A DNA stretch of 64,000 bases, from NCBI RefSeq assembly GCF_033115175.1, contig NC_084831.1:13054540-13118539 (forward strand), read 5' to 3'. Of the stretch, positions 20,505 to 32,300 are shown one piece after another. The notes under the pieces were generated by a model. That model searched no databases. It was not told where the DNA came from and saw only the letters and a list, made by a program, of their open reading frames with translations. Position 1 is the first letter of the stretch, and each line of letters begins with the position of its first letter. Source of the stretch: Lepus europaeus (taxonomy: Eukaryota > Chordata > Mammalia > Lagomorpha > Leporidae). The translations under genes and the position numbers were made by a program.

Positions 20505-21412
20505 AGAGAGACAAAACACAGGGACTGAGGGTTAGTGACATAGCAGGAGTCCTGGGGGGTTCCCCAAGTTTCTACAACCATCAACAGCCTGCAGGGGTCT
20601 GGCAAGAGCCCCTTGTGGTGATCGGGGACAGCTGGGGTAGATGGAGTGACAGAGTCACTGGCAAGGTAGCACAGGAACCTGGGGGACACAGCATCAAGCC
20701 ATCACTCCTGCCCGAGACCACACTGCCCCCACGGGTGAGACCAGGCTCTCACTGGTTTCCCCCATACCTGGGCTCCCCAAGCCAGGAAAGCCAGCTCCTG
20801 CTGTTCCTGCCCAGCCCCATTTCCTCACCCAGGGGTGCCCCAGGAAATCAGCTCCCTGCACCCTGGAGGCCTGGCCGATCTCTGACGCTGACGTTGATCG
20901 TGGCCCAGGACCTGCATGGGATGGGGGTGGGGGCAGCTGGAGCCCAGGGTGGATGGAGGAGCTGAGCCGGGGGTGCTCCTCACTGTCACTTTCTCTCCTT
21001 CCTCCTCACCTCGGAGCCTGGCCCCTCTTCTCCCACTTTGTGACCAGGGCAGCTGCCAGGGTTACTGCCACGGCCTGAAGCCAGGGCCCTGAGCAGTCCT
21101 TTCCTCCTGTCTGTGTCCTGGGTCAGAGCAGAGGGGCCCAGGGTGAGATGTGGAGGACGGCTGAGCAGGGCCAGGGCGGCGTCCCCCCCCAGGCTGGACC
21201 CACGCCCCTGAGCAACAGGGAGACTCTGCAGCTGCACATGTCTTGCTCAGCTTCTCCCGGCTCATCAGGAGGCCAAAGGGGACGAGCCAGCAGCACCCAG
21301 ACATGGGCCAGGCTCTGCGACGAGGCAACAGTCAAGGAAGGTGAGAAAGGGAGCAGCCTCCTGCGGCGGGAAGCAGACATCACCAAAGCAACGGGACTTG
21401 TGTTGACTGAGG
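20505..21412. other. intergenic sequence, nothing recognised
   Basis: Unique sequence. The long open frames here lack exon features. Confidence 0.55.
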
Positions 21413-21453
21413 CGTGTGCACACACGTGCACACACACACACGTGCATGCGCGT
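21413..21453 (+). repeat. alternating purine-pyrimidine (CA/GT) tract
   Basis: GTGTGCACACACGTGCACAC and onward, ending CGTGCATGCGCG. Strict alternation makes it a Z-DNA-prone sequence. Confidence 0.85.
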
Positions 21454-21904
21454 CAGGCTGGATGTCTATCCTGACACCCAGAGAAAGCAAGGGTGATGAG
21501 ATTCCTGTGCCCCAGGCGGCACTGGGCACAGCCAGGGCAGGCTGTGCTGGGCGGGGCCTGCTTCTAGGACCCTCTCCTGCACTCATGCCCAGAGCCCTCA
21601 TGCAGACAGGTTGGGAAACGCACCCAAGCCCCTGCAGAGCTCACTCTCGCCTCTGCTCCCGGCCCCCAGGCCCCGGCTCCCATCTTGGTGGGGGCAGCAC
21701 GGGGGTCAGAGCTGGTGCAGCAGCGCTGGCGCAGTCTCGGGAAATGTACTCTGGCCAGCCTCATCCCTCGGCACAGGCCCAAGGCTGCCTCCCTGGCACC
21801 GTGCACCACACTCCCAAAACCCCCTTCCCCACTGTGTTCCTCCCGCCCCAGCATTAAGCACAACCAGTTCCCACCAGGTCAGCAAGGGCCTGACAAGGGG
21901 TTTC

Positions 21905-22060
21905 AGAGCCCAGTAGACCTGGGCTGCGAGTTCACTATTAATAAGCTACCATTCACTGACCTCACGCAGACCTCGCCACGCCCGACCTGTGCAGACCAAC
22001 GCCCCCATTTTACAGGCGAGGCCTGACCACAACCTGACGCTGCTCCCGCATGCCAGGGCC
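21905..22060 (-). mobile_element. MIR fragment
   Basis: Contains CCCCCATTTTACAGGCGAGG, a MIR hallmark. Confidence 0.6.
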
Positions 22061-23004
22061 AAGCTGGTCCCACAGGAGCCTGCGTCCCCACATGAACACG
22101 AGGGCAGTCGTGCACAAGGGCACATGTGCTCCGGGCTGCCAGGGCTGCCAGCAGGGCCTGGCAACAAGCCGCCTTTGTCTACGTCCATGCTGCTCGCGGC
22201 TGCACGGTCAGGGCACTGAGGAGTGGCGGGCAGCTTGGCTGTGGATCTCTCTGCTCCCAGAGGAGTCCCGTCCCAGATGGTCTGGCCTGACGGGTCAGCC
22301 ACATGAACCACTTGGCAGATGGGGAGGCTCATGCCACACAGAGTGGCCGCAGGGAACAAAAGGAGACAGACATAGGCAAGCACTTCCTCTCAGGTACCAC
22401 GTCGGGTCAGCCTGCTCCAGTCTCGCCGCCTCACTAGAGCCTCACCAGAGTGCCACAGAGGCTCTCGGAGGGCCCGGTGGCTTCCGGCAAGCATGGCTGG
22501 TTCCTGGACAACCTCCTGCCAGGACTGTCAGACTAGAAACAAGAGCCCACTAGGTGCCTGCAAGCGGAGGCAGCCCCCTCAGCATTCTGACCCCACGCCT
22601 GCTCCCGGCCTTTCCTTAACACAACAACCCCGGAGAGCGTCAGCAGGGGAATGGCAAGTGCTCCCCAGGCCTGTGGTCGCCAACAAAGACCACACCTGCT
22701 CCACCGCGCCTGCCTTCCCTGCGCACGCGAAAGCCAACGCGCTCCATGTTGGGTTCCAGCTCCCAGAGCCAAAAAATGAAGAGCAAGACCAAGGGCTCTG
22801 TGCTGGGGAAAAAAAATCAAAACCATCGAACACACCAGCTCGCTGGCTGAGACTGGACTGGCTCCTCTGGGTGCTGACGGGAGGCCAGGTGATCTTGGTA
22901 CAGCGGTCTCCCAGGCAGGCACCAGAAAGGCGACACAGTTAGGCAAAGCGTGTGGCCTGCACCATCAGGACGGGTTCGGCAGAGCCAACACCTTCGCTTT
23001 CTAT
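22061..23004. other. sequence just downstream of UBR4
   Basis: Unique sequence after the UBR4 cleavage site. No further gene, terminator-like pause or repeat is recognised. Confidence 0.55.
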
Positions 23005-23308
23005 GTGTATTCAGTCATTCATTTATTTCTCAAGGTGTGCACACTCAAGTATCACGCTGGCCAGGACAAGCCGTGGTTCCCAGGTCTGTACAGGTCCTTC
23101 TATGGCTGGGGTCACAGACAACTTCAGCGCTAGCGCACCACACGCACAGAGAAACAGGAAGCCTAAAACCCCAAGCCACTCCAAGAAAAAACCAGGGATG
23201 GGGGAGGCAATGATGCAGCATCCCGTGGGGAGTCGGCGCGCGGGAGGGGACAGAGGGCGGGAAGCAAGCTTGCTTCAGTCTTCGTCAACAGTGGTGTCCG
23301 TGTGGCGG
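23005..23308 (-). other. UBR4: UBR4 3' untranslated region
   Basis: About 300 nt between the stop and the likely cleavage site. It starts with CCGCCACACGG and runs through a GC-rich and then a mixed segment to the poly(A) signal. The far end is estimated from the signal position and could be off by about 15 nt. Confidence 0.8.
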
Positions 23309-26300
23309 TCAGGGGATTGAATTGAACAGGTCCTTTAGGAAGCTCTCCGGGTCAGTGACTTCTGAGAGGAGACCTAGAAAACACAGGGCCCAGGCTGGTT
23401 AGGAGCGTCGCGCACAGCCCCACTGAGTCACGGCTGGTGCACCCACACAGACCACGCTGCGCCCCGGCAAGCTCGGAGGCAGCCACTCGCTGACACCAGC
23501 AGTGAATGGAGAGGCAGTCACCGAGCACACGCCCTGTTCTGCTGCAGGGGAAGTGGTGAGAGGCCAGCCCGAGCCTGGGGTGGAGGATGTGAACCTGGCT
23601 CAGGTAGAAGAGCTGCCAACGACAAGAACCGAATATTCTGAAGGGAGCACGCGCCAGCCTCTCCCTTCTTCTCAGCAAGATCTTGGACCAACGCGAGGCT
23701 GATGCGCTGCGCTGGAGGGCGGGGAGGGGCAGAGCAGACAGGGGGCTGGGTTCTCCTGAGCTCCGAGCCCACCACAGTCCTGAGTTCCTGCGCACGCGGT
23801 CCAAGCGCAGGAGCTCCACTTGTCAATCATCAGACGGAGACCGTGCAGAGCCATGTGATGCCTCAGGGCGGGCATGAAATGAGACCAATCGTGTGATAGT
23901 GCCCTGTGCACAAAGGTGCTAGGTCCCTACAGAGCCCCTAGAGCCCACCCCTCCTCACCAGGCAGGGCACAGGAGACACAGATGTGGAGTGGTTAACCCC
24001 GCTGGCATGGCCACAGTCAAACCAAAGTCACTTCCCAAGTCCCTGCACTAACCGAGGCAGGAGTGGCACCAAGTGTTTGGAGCTGGCACTGGAAGGTGCT
24101 GTGCATTGGAGCAGGGTGTGTCTGCTGCAATGACACTAACAGCTGAAACCGGGTAAGAAGCTGACTGAGGAGGGGCAGGCCAGTGGCTTCTGCCCGGCAG
24201 GGGCCATGGCTCTCCCCACCATCACTAGCTCAGGGCTGATGCAGAGCCCTGGTGTTCACAGCCACAGTGACAGGGTCCCCTGTGACAGGCACAGGGCTCC
24301 GCACTGAGGACAGAGAAAATTAAGCAGGCGATCTGCTCCGAGTCAGGGCTAACTTTCTGGGGAGAAAGCACGGCATGTGCTCACGTTCAGGCTGAAGAGA
24401 CCAGAGAGGGGTGAGCAATTATCAAAGACACAGAGGTGGGTGGGGTCACGCATGGCTGAGACCACCCAGTGCTTCCGAAAAAGATGGCTCAGTCGGCGCT
24501 GAGCTGGGAAGATGAACCCGCTGAGCAGTACCGAGGCCTTCCGCAGACCTTGTTCCCGGGGAGGGAAGCAGACAACATGCTAACAGAGACGTCCTCCCAA
24601 CACTGGCACCTTGGGGAGTTCCCGCCTGCTTCTGCACAGTGTAAAATTTCTACAACGACCATCAGGAAACAGCGACGCAAGCTATCGGGACAGCACCCAG
24701 ATCTGCTGCCCTCTGCTTTGGCTGAGTGGCTGAACTGATGGGTTACAACGTCAAAGTGCCCACAACCCAAGAGGAAGGGAGCTTTTAATCCTAGGTGGAT
24801 TTTCCAAGCTCAAGTCACCTCCCCTTGCTGTCATCTGATGTTTCTTACGGAATCCAAACACATTTTCACGTGTCTGCAGTTAGTACGACAATTTGTCATA
24901 CAAAAACTGCGTACACAGGAGAGAAGGATGGCCTTGGGCTGAGGGCCGGCCACTGTCACCCGGATGTCACCCAGGAGGCTCAGGATGCTCTGCTCTGACA
25001 TTCCTCATCTGTTTCAGAATCTCCCAGGGGCAGCTGCGACTCAGAGGTCCCAGTCCCCAAAAGGCGGAGAAGAAGGGCACACTCCTATTTGCACTTTGAT
25101 CCTGTGAACTGTCATTAACAGCCAGAACCACAAGGGGGCTCTATCATCCTCTAGCTACGCTCCTGTGGGCAGCAAGTTAACCTTCAAAGCCTCAGTTACC
25201 CGCTCTGTAAAATGGAGGTAACCGAAGTTCCCACCTTACCCAGGGTGGCCTCAACTGGGCTGATGGACGGTGAGCAGCCCAGTGCTGGGTGGCACACGGT
25301 CGAGCCGCTGCTCCCACCAGTAGTAGCTCACAGGCTGTGCTGCCCGTGGTTACCTCTGCTACGTGAAGACCAAGCCCTGGGCCTCCCCACAGAGGACGGG
25401 TGGAGGAGGCCACCTTGACACTGACCGGCCACGTCGAGGAACTCTGAGAAGGTCTCCACTGGCACGAACTCCTCCTGGAAGGTCTCCAGGGCTTTGTCGG
25501 CAGCCTCGTAGACAGGCATGTCATTGTGGCGGATGTACTCGGCCAGAGAGCAGGACCAGCCTCCCTCCGTGTTACTGGTAGGCACCTTCTGCAAGAGCCA
25601 ACAGGAGACAGGGCTGGGCAAGCGAATGGCTCAAGGCAGCCAGTCCCCAGCCTAGCCAACCCCACACATCCGAGCTCTCCCTGGGGTGTGCTACCCCTTC
25701 AGGACCTTTACTCTCACTGCGTCGCTTGGACCTACAGCTCCAACGAGCGACTGCACTGTTTCCTCCCTACAGTCACATCTGCGTGTGCAGACTGAAGGGA
25801 ACTGTCGACCGCTCCCAGGATGCACTGCTTCCTTCAGAGGGTGAAAGGATCCCTCTCCAGGCATGGGCAGCGGCCTGTTACTGGACAGTCTGCAGTGAGT
25901 GTCCCACGGGCAACGGGGGCTCACGAGCAACTACGGCAGAGGTGGGAGGGTAGACTTTCCTGTAGAAGTGGGCTTACAGCAAGGCTGAAAACATAATGCC
26001 GCCCCCCCCCACGGGAGAGCCAACTACGTCTCAGGAGCAGAGCACCCCCAGGCCAGAGAGGAGAGCCACCTGGATGCCGTGTCCTTACCTTAAACATGTT
26101 GTAAATGAGATCGACGAGAGCCCAAAACAGAAGGGAAGAACGGTAGGTGGAATAGTCCTTCACGGCCTTGTCTGCCAGCCTGGAAAAGAAAATCAAGTCC
26201 CATCCCATGAAGTCCCCAAGAGACTCATGGGACAGAGCAGAGCACTGGGGTGCCAGGCAAGAGTCCCTGTAAGCAACACGTCACGTGGTCCCAGCTACTT

Positions 26301-29300
26301 GCCCGACCTCTTGGAGAAAAGCAGCCACAGGCAAGAAATTCTGAAGACCTGGGGCCCAGCGGCTTATTTACTACGAGAAGGTTCCATGAAATGCATCTGA
26401 CTGGCTTAGTACTCAACTTCCAAATCTGAGGAAAATGAGAACAGGACAACGGCAATCAAAAGCCTCTTGGGGCTGGAGTTGGGCACAGCGGATTAAGCCA
26501 CCACTTGAGACACTGGCATCCATATCAGAGTGCCAGTTTGAGTCCCAGCTGCTCGGCTTCTGATCCAGCTTCCTGCTAATGCTCCTGGGAAGGCAGTGGA
26601 AGATGGCCCAAGTAGCAGGGGCCCTGACACCCATGTGGGTGGTTCCTGGCTCCTAGCTCCAGCCTGGCCCAGACCTGGCTACTGAGGTGATTTGGAGAAT
26701 GAACCAGCAGATGGAAGACCTGTCTCTTCCTTTCTTTCTCTGTTGCTCTGCCTTTAAGCAAATATAAAGACAAATAAATACATGTCTTTTTAAAATAAAG
26801 GTTCCTGGCGTAAATGTGAAGGAGCCCCAAGTTTCCTTATGTAGCCCCACACAAGCTCATGCACTCAGTGGGCCTAATTAATTAAGTAGAAAACAAGGCT
26901 CTGTACTTCAGTCTTTCCATTCCCATCAGGAAAGATTTATCATCAGTCAGAAGACCCAAGCCAGCCAAACATGGGGATTTTCAAATGCGTGTTCTGTGAC
27001 AAAACAGCCAGCTAGTAGAATCTGGTGTTGAACAATAGCAGGGTCTCGGGTGAGATGTGCAGCCACCTCTGGGCCCTGGGATGTCCCAGAACTGTTCACC
27101 ACACTCCTTGGTTTCCAGCTGTTATCTCTCTACTTCACCTAGTGGTTCAGTTCAGGATTAAAGACAGTGCCTCGGAGCGCAGGGGTGCTCGCACAATGTT
27201 CACGGCCTTCTCAGGAGACACTCTCGGTTCAAGGAAACAGTAGAGCAGCTAGAGCCACCATGAAACAGAGAAAGACCAGACTTCTCAGGGCAGAGGAAGT
27301 GAAATACCAGGGTCAGGGTTAGGTTTCTATCATCTAACACTCCATGAGAAACTTCATTTACAAACTGCCACTATATCTATCCTAAGTCAAGGGTAGACCA
27401 ACTCTTGTCCCAGAGTACCCTAAATCTTAGAAAATATCCTACGACGAAAGGGACACGTATCAGAATGTTTGGTAACATGCATGTTGCAAGTGTAAGAATC
27501 GTGAAAACGGGCTGGTGTGGTGGCGAAGCGGGTAAAGCTGCCACTTGCAACGCTAGCATCTCATATGGATGCTGGTTTGAGTCCCAGATGCTCCGCTTCC
27601 AAAATCCAGCTCCCTGCTAATGGCTTGGGAAAAGCAGTGGAAGTTGGCCCAAGTCCTTAGGCTCCTGCACCCACATGGGAGACCCAGAAGAAGCTCCTGG
27701 CCCTGGCTTCAGACTGGTCCAGCTCCTGACATTGGCAGCCATCTAGGGAGTGAACTAGTGCATAGAAGATATCTCTGACTTACAAATAAATAAATAAATC
27801 TTCAAAGAAGAACTGTGAAAATGGGACAAGTATAGATGGTATTTAGTTCAGACGCTAAAACTACCTGGCCTCAAGTGCAGGAACTACCCAGCATGGGACA
27901 GCCACTCACACCTGCACTCACTGTTTAATTAACTCCCAAGACATAAAGTAATGGAACAATCCCTTGTGTGTTGAACTGTGCTTCCCACAGCCTGCTTCCA
28001 CTCCAGTGTCCTCCACTCACTCTCTCCTCTGCCTATGACGCCTGCAGATGCTGCAGCCTGAAGTGAAAATGAAACAAAGTGGCCTTGCATGAGGACAATC
28101 ACTTTCAGACATCACCGCCGAGGCCGTGAGGGAAGCTTATCCAACTCCAGGTTTCGATGCCGGCAAGCTCCTGGAAGAGGAGGACCATTTTCTCCTGACT
28201 AAAACATGCAGGTCAGCTCACCTTGCTTTGCGTTTCTGTGTCTGCTCCTGCACCCACTCCATCAGCGAACACAAAGGCCTGCCTGCCAGGGACACTGCCA
28301 GCAGCAGGGGACACCCTCCCAACGCCTTCCTGTCAGGAGTCTTCCTGTGCACCGGGCTCACGGGCCTGGCCCCTGGCCAGCCAGGGTCCTTCCCTGGAAC
28401 CGTTCTGCTTTGGGGAGCAGGCTTCCCGAGTGATCCTGCCCCACTCCACCCCCGAGAATATGGCAGCCACAAGCGTAGCTCGTACTGGATCTCCTACGCC
28501 AGCTGTGACAAGCTGGCTTCTTAACTGCGGGACAGTCAGAGCTCCTGCCCGACAGCAGCTGCTCCACTGGCCATGGATGCAGGCCGGGTCTGCCCTCTCA
28601 ACTCCCTGGCGTCCTCCTGGGCTGAATGCTGATTTCTAGCAGCCGGCTTACAATCACTGCTCTTGGGAAACAGTGGAATGTGACACCTTGGGGCGGGCGG
28701 GGTTACACAGGAATCTAACAAGATTCGCCCCCTCCTACTGTGCATTTGGGGTGCCCACAGACAAGCTCCCAGCGGCGTTTCACTTGGTTTGCCATTATCC
28801 GGGGCCCAGGAGTTCCCGCTCTGCTTCCATGTTGACCTACAGACTTAGAAAGACCCTCTGGGACACAGACTTAAGGATCCCAGGGGAGCAGCAGAATCAC
28901 AGGGACAGACTTTCCGGAAACGAAGACTTGCGGAGCCCCCCCCCCCCCGCCCCCCGCAGCTCCCAGACAGACAGTTCAGGGCAATATCAGCAGAGCCGTG
29001 CCCATGGGTTGGCTCTGCACAGCCATCAGCAGGGTCACCTCAAAGAAATGGTGGCGCTTGCTGTTCGCAGACACCTCCCAACTGACGGAAATCACAGCAC
29101 AGGTCACACACACAGGGCCACTGCCTTGCTGAGAGGCATCCTCTTTGGGAGGTGTGCACACCAGCAGGAGAGTGGGTCCAGAGGTAAAAGGCGCACAGAG
29201 GTGGTACAGGTGGGATGGGAACAGAATGGGGCGGGGCTGAGGGTCAATGAGTTTTTGACCAGAAAACTCCCAACTGTGGCTCCACTGAAACCTTCCTACG

Positions 29301-32300
29301 TATGCCCAACCCAGTAAGAATCCATCTGGCCCCAGTCTCAGCCCCCTGATGGCTTCATCTTCTCATTAGCTGTATCACTTGTGCCTGGCAGCCATCCTCT
29401 GAAATTTTCTATAGCAGGTGAGCCTGGCTCCACCGTGCCAGTGGCCAGACACAAAACCCAGAGGCCGGGGCTGGCGCTGTGCCTCTGCAGTGCTGGCATC
29501 CCATATGGGCACCAGTTTTGAGTCCCAGCTGCTCCACTTCTGATCTAGCTCCCTGATGATGTGCCTGGGAAAGCTGCGGAAGATGGCCCAAGTCCTTGGG
29601 CCCCTGCACTCACGTGGGAGACCCAAAAGAAGATCCTGGCTCCTGGCTTCGGATTGGCGCAGCTCCAGCTGTTGTGCCCATTTGGGGAGTTTAAAAACAA
29701 GAACAAAAACCCAGAGACCAGGCAATTGCCAGCCACTGGCCTAGCCTCTTGGCCTGACAGACTGAAGTCCGTGCCAACTGCTGAGTCAAAAGAGCAAGCC
29801 TCGGCGTAGCACACAAGTCTTGAAACACACCAGGCAAACAGCAGCTCTCTGAAACAAGTACTGACCTGGTGGCACCCCCTGGAGCCACTGCCCGGGCCTG
29901 TGAGGTCACCAGCAGCCTCCGCAGGATCTCCAGGCGAACGGTTCTCCACTGCTCAGGGGGCAGGACGTGCAGTGCTAGCGCTGTGAAGTAGTGGGGCCCG
30001 TCCACCTCAAAGGCGCTTTCCACCCACTTCTCCTTGGGCTGCTCCAAGAAGCCTTGGAGGTTCTTTTCTTCTCGGGAAGTTGCTCGGGTTCTGGAAGGAA
30101 AGGGGTACGGGAGCAGGATTGGGGGAGGCAGCAGCAGCCAGGAGGGGAGCAGGACAGGCTTGATGTCTGTCTCTCTGCAGTTTCTTTTTTTTTTTTTTTT
30201 TTTTTTTTAATTCTTGACAGGCAGAGTGGACAGTGAGAGAGAGACAGAGAAAAAGGTCTTCCTTTTGCCGTTGGTTCACCCTCCAATGGCCGCCACGGTA
30301 GCACGCTGCGGCCGGCGCACCGCGCTGATCCGATGGCAGGAGCCAGGTGCTTCTCCTGGTCTCCCATGGGGTGCAGGGCCCAAGCACTTGGGCCATCCTC
30401 CACTGCACTCCCTAGCCACAGCAGAGAGCTGGCCTGGAAGAGGGGCAACCAGGACAGGATCAGTGCCCCGACCAGGACTAGAACCCGGTGTGCCGGCGCC
30501 GCAAGGCGGAGGATTAGCCTAGTGAGCCGCAGCGCCGGCCCTCTCTGCAGTTTCTGACTGAACACTCCCCAACCCCAACCGCGAGGCCTCCTTCCTTCCT
30601 CCCGGACAATCCAAGCGCCTTCTCCCTCCCAGGCCCTCCTCTGTGACAACTATCCCGACCTCCCTGTGGTTCCAACACAATTCCAAACAACTAGTGACTC
30701 CTGAAAGCCTGCTGCAGGCGCACGGACACTCCATGTGGGACTGTCCTAACCACTGGGAAGCCCAAAGTCACCAAGCTCGGAAGTGAGGGAGCAAAGTTGC
30801 TTCCCTACCGGCATTCACAACCTCAATTCTCCTGCACTCCAGCAGCCTTTCGACATCCCAGGGGCTTGCACCAAGTATGTGTCTGGTCCCGTCCCTTAGG
30901 CTCCCTACTTGGGTTAGCTTCCCTATGGCCCGTGCACCCTCGCTCCTGAGAATCGTTTCTCCCAGGTGAACCCTGCTTCTTGTCCTCGCTCTCACCAGAA
31001 CTGCAATGACGATCACAACAAACAACACCAGGCACCACTCCACGTGCTCTGTGTGGATCCTCTCGTTTGAGCCTCACCAGAGAAACAGACGGCTACCAGC
31101 ACTGCCCCAACCTTACAGAGGAGGAAGCTAGTACAGAGCCGGCAGACCTCGTGTCCAGAGTCACGCTGGGGGCAGAACGCACTGCTGAACCCAGGCAGCC
31201 TGGCTCCGGAGCCTTCCATGCTGACGCTCTACTGCCCTCCTCAGGAGAAGCTCTGACAACAGCTCGTGGAGCGGGCACTAAGAAGTCACTGAGGTCCTTC
31301 CTGACGCTTTGCTTCCGGCTCCACTCTCCTTAAGGTACTCGCGTGCCAGGCACACTTGGTGCCCTCGCCTACGTCCACAGGGAGACGACAAGCACGACAC
31401 CAGCAGTCACTAGGATCCCTGTTCCCAGGGCTGCACGTGGCACTGCCAGACGGGGCTGTGGGAAGGAGGGCAGGGTGCGAGGCACCAGCAGAATGGGCGT
31501 GGACACAATGCAGGGGTATCCTGGATGAACCCACAGGTCAGGTGACGTTCTGCCACTACAGGACTACTCAGGCCCCACTCTGGCTCATGGTAGCCAGGGT
31601 GTGACACACTTTTGTCTTCACATGCAAAAGTTTCACCATCGGCACCTAGATGCCCTGAGACCAAGCACACCAATGTCAAGTAGCTGGCTAGGGAGACAGC
31701 CTGTAGCAGAGTGCCCCTCGACAAAACTTTTGGCTCAGCCGGACTGACCAAGGCCACTGTGACAGAGCCAACTCCCTGTCCAATGAAGGGACACAAGCAG
31801 GAGTTAAAAATGCCTGGCATGGGGCAGGCACTGTGGTGCAGTAGGTTAAAGCCCCGGCCTGTGGCACCGGCATCCCATATGGGCGCTGGTTCAGGTCCCC
31901 GCTGCTCCACTTCCAATCCAGCTCTCCACTATAGCCTGGGAAAGCAGCAGAAGGTGGCCCAAGTGCTTAGGTCCCTGCATCCGCGTGGGAGACCAGGAGG
32001 AAGCTCCTGGCTCTTGGCTTTGGATCAGCTCAGCTCTGGCCGTTGTAGCCACTTGGGGAGTGAACCAGCAGATGGAAGATCTCTTTCTCTCTGGCTCTAC
32101 CTAACTCTTTCAAATAAAAACAAAAACAAAAACAAAAACAAAACAACCCTGGCATGTGAGAAACATGGAACACCTGAAGTCTGTAGAAATTGTTTCCCTG
32201 GCTGAGTCTGTTCTCTCCATGCAGAAGGGAACAGTCCATTCCACCTTAAGGCTGCCAAGAGACACGTCTCTGCAAAAACCGAGGGCTGGCGGGGGCCCAG

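Noticed and set aside
1-23004. Exons of the expected neighbour IFFO2
   Set aside because: In human it lies downstream of UBR4, but I found no stretch here that reads as its protein. The gap between the genes is large in human too.
29975-30649. 224-codon open frame overlapping UBR4 exon 27 in another frame
   Set aside because: Formed by the young CSINE and an out-of-frame read of the exon. The true frame continues UBR4.
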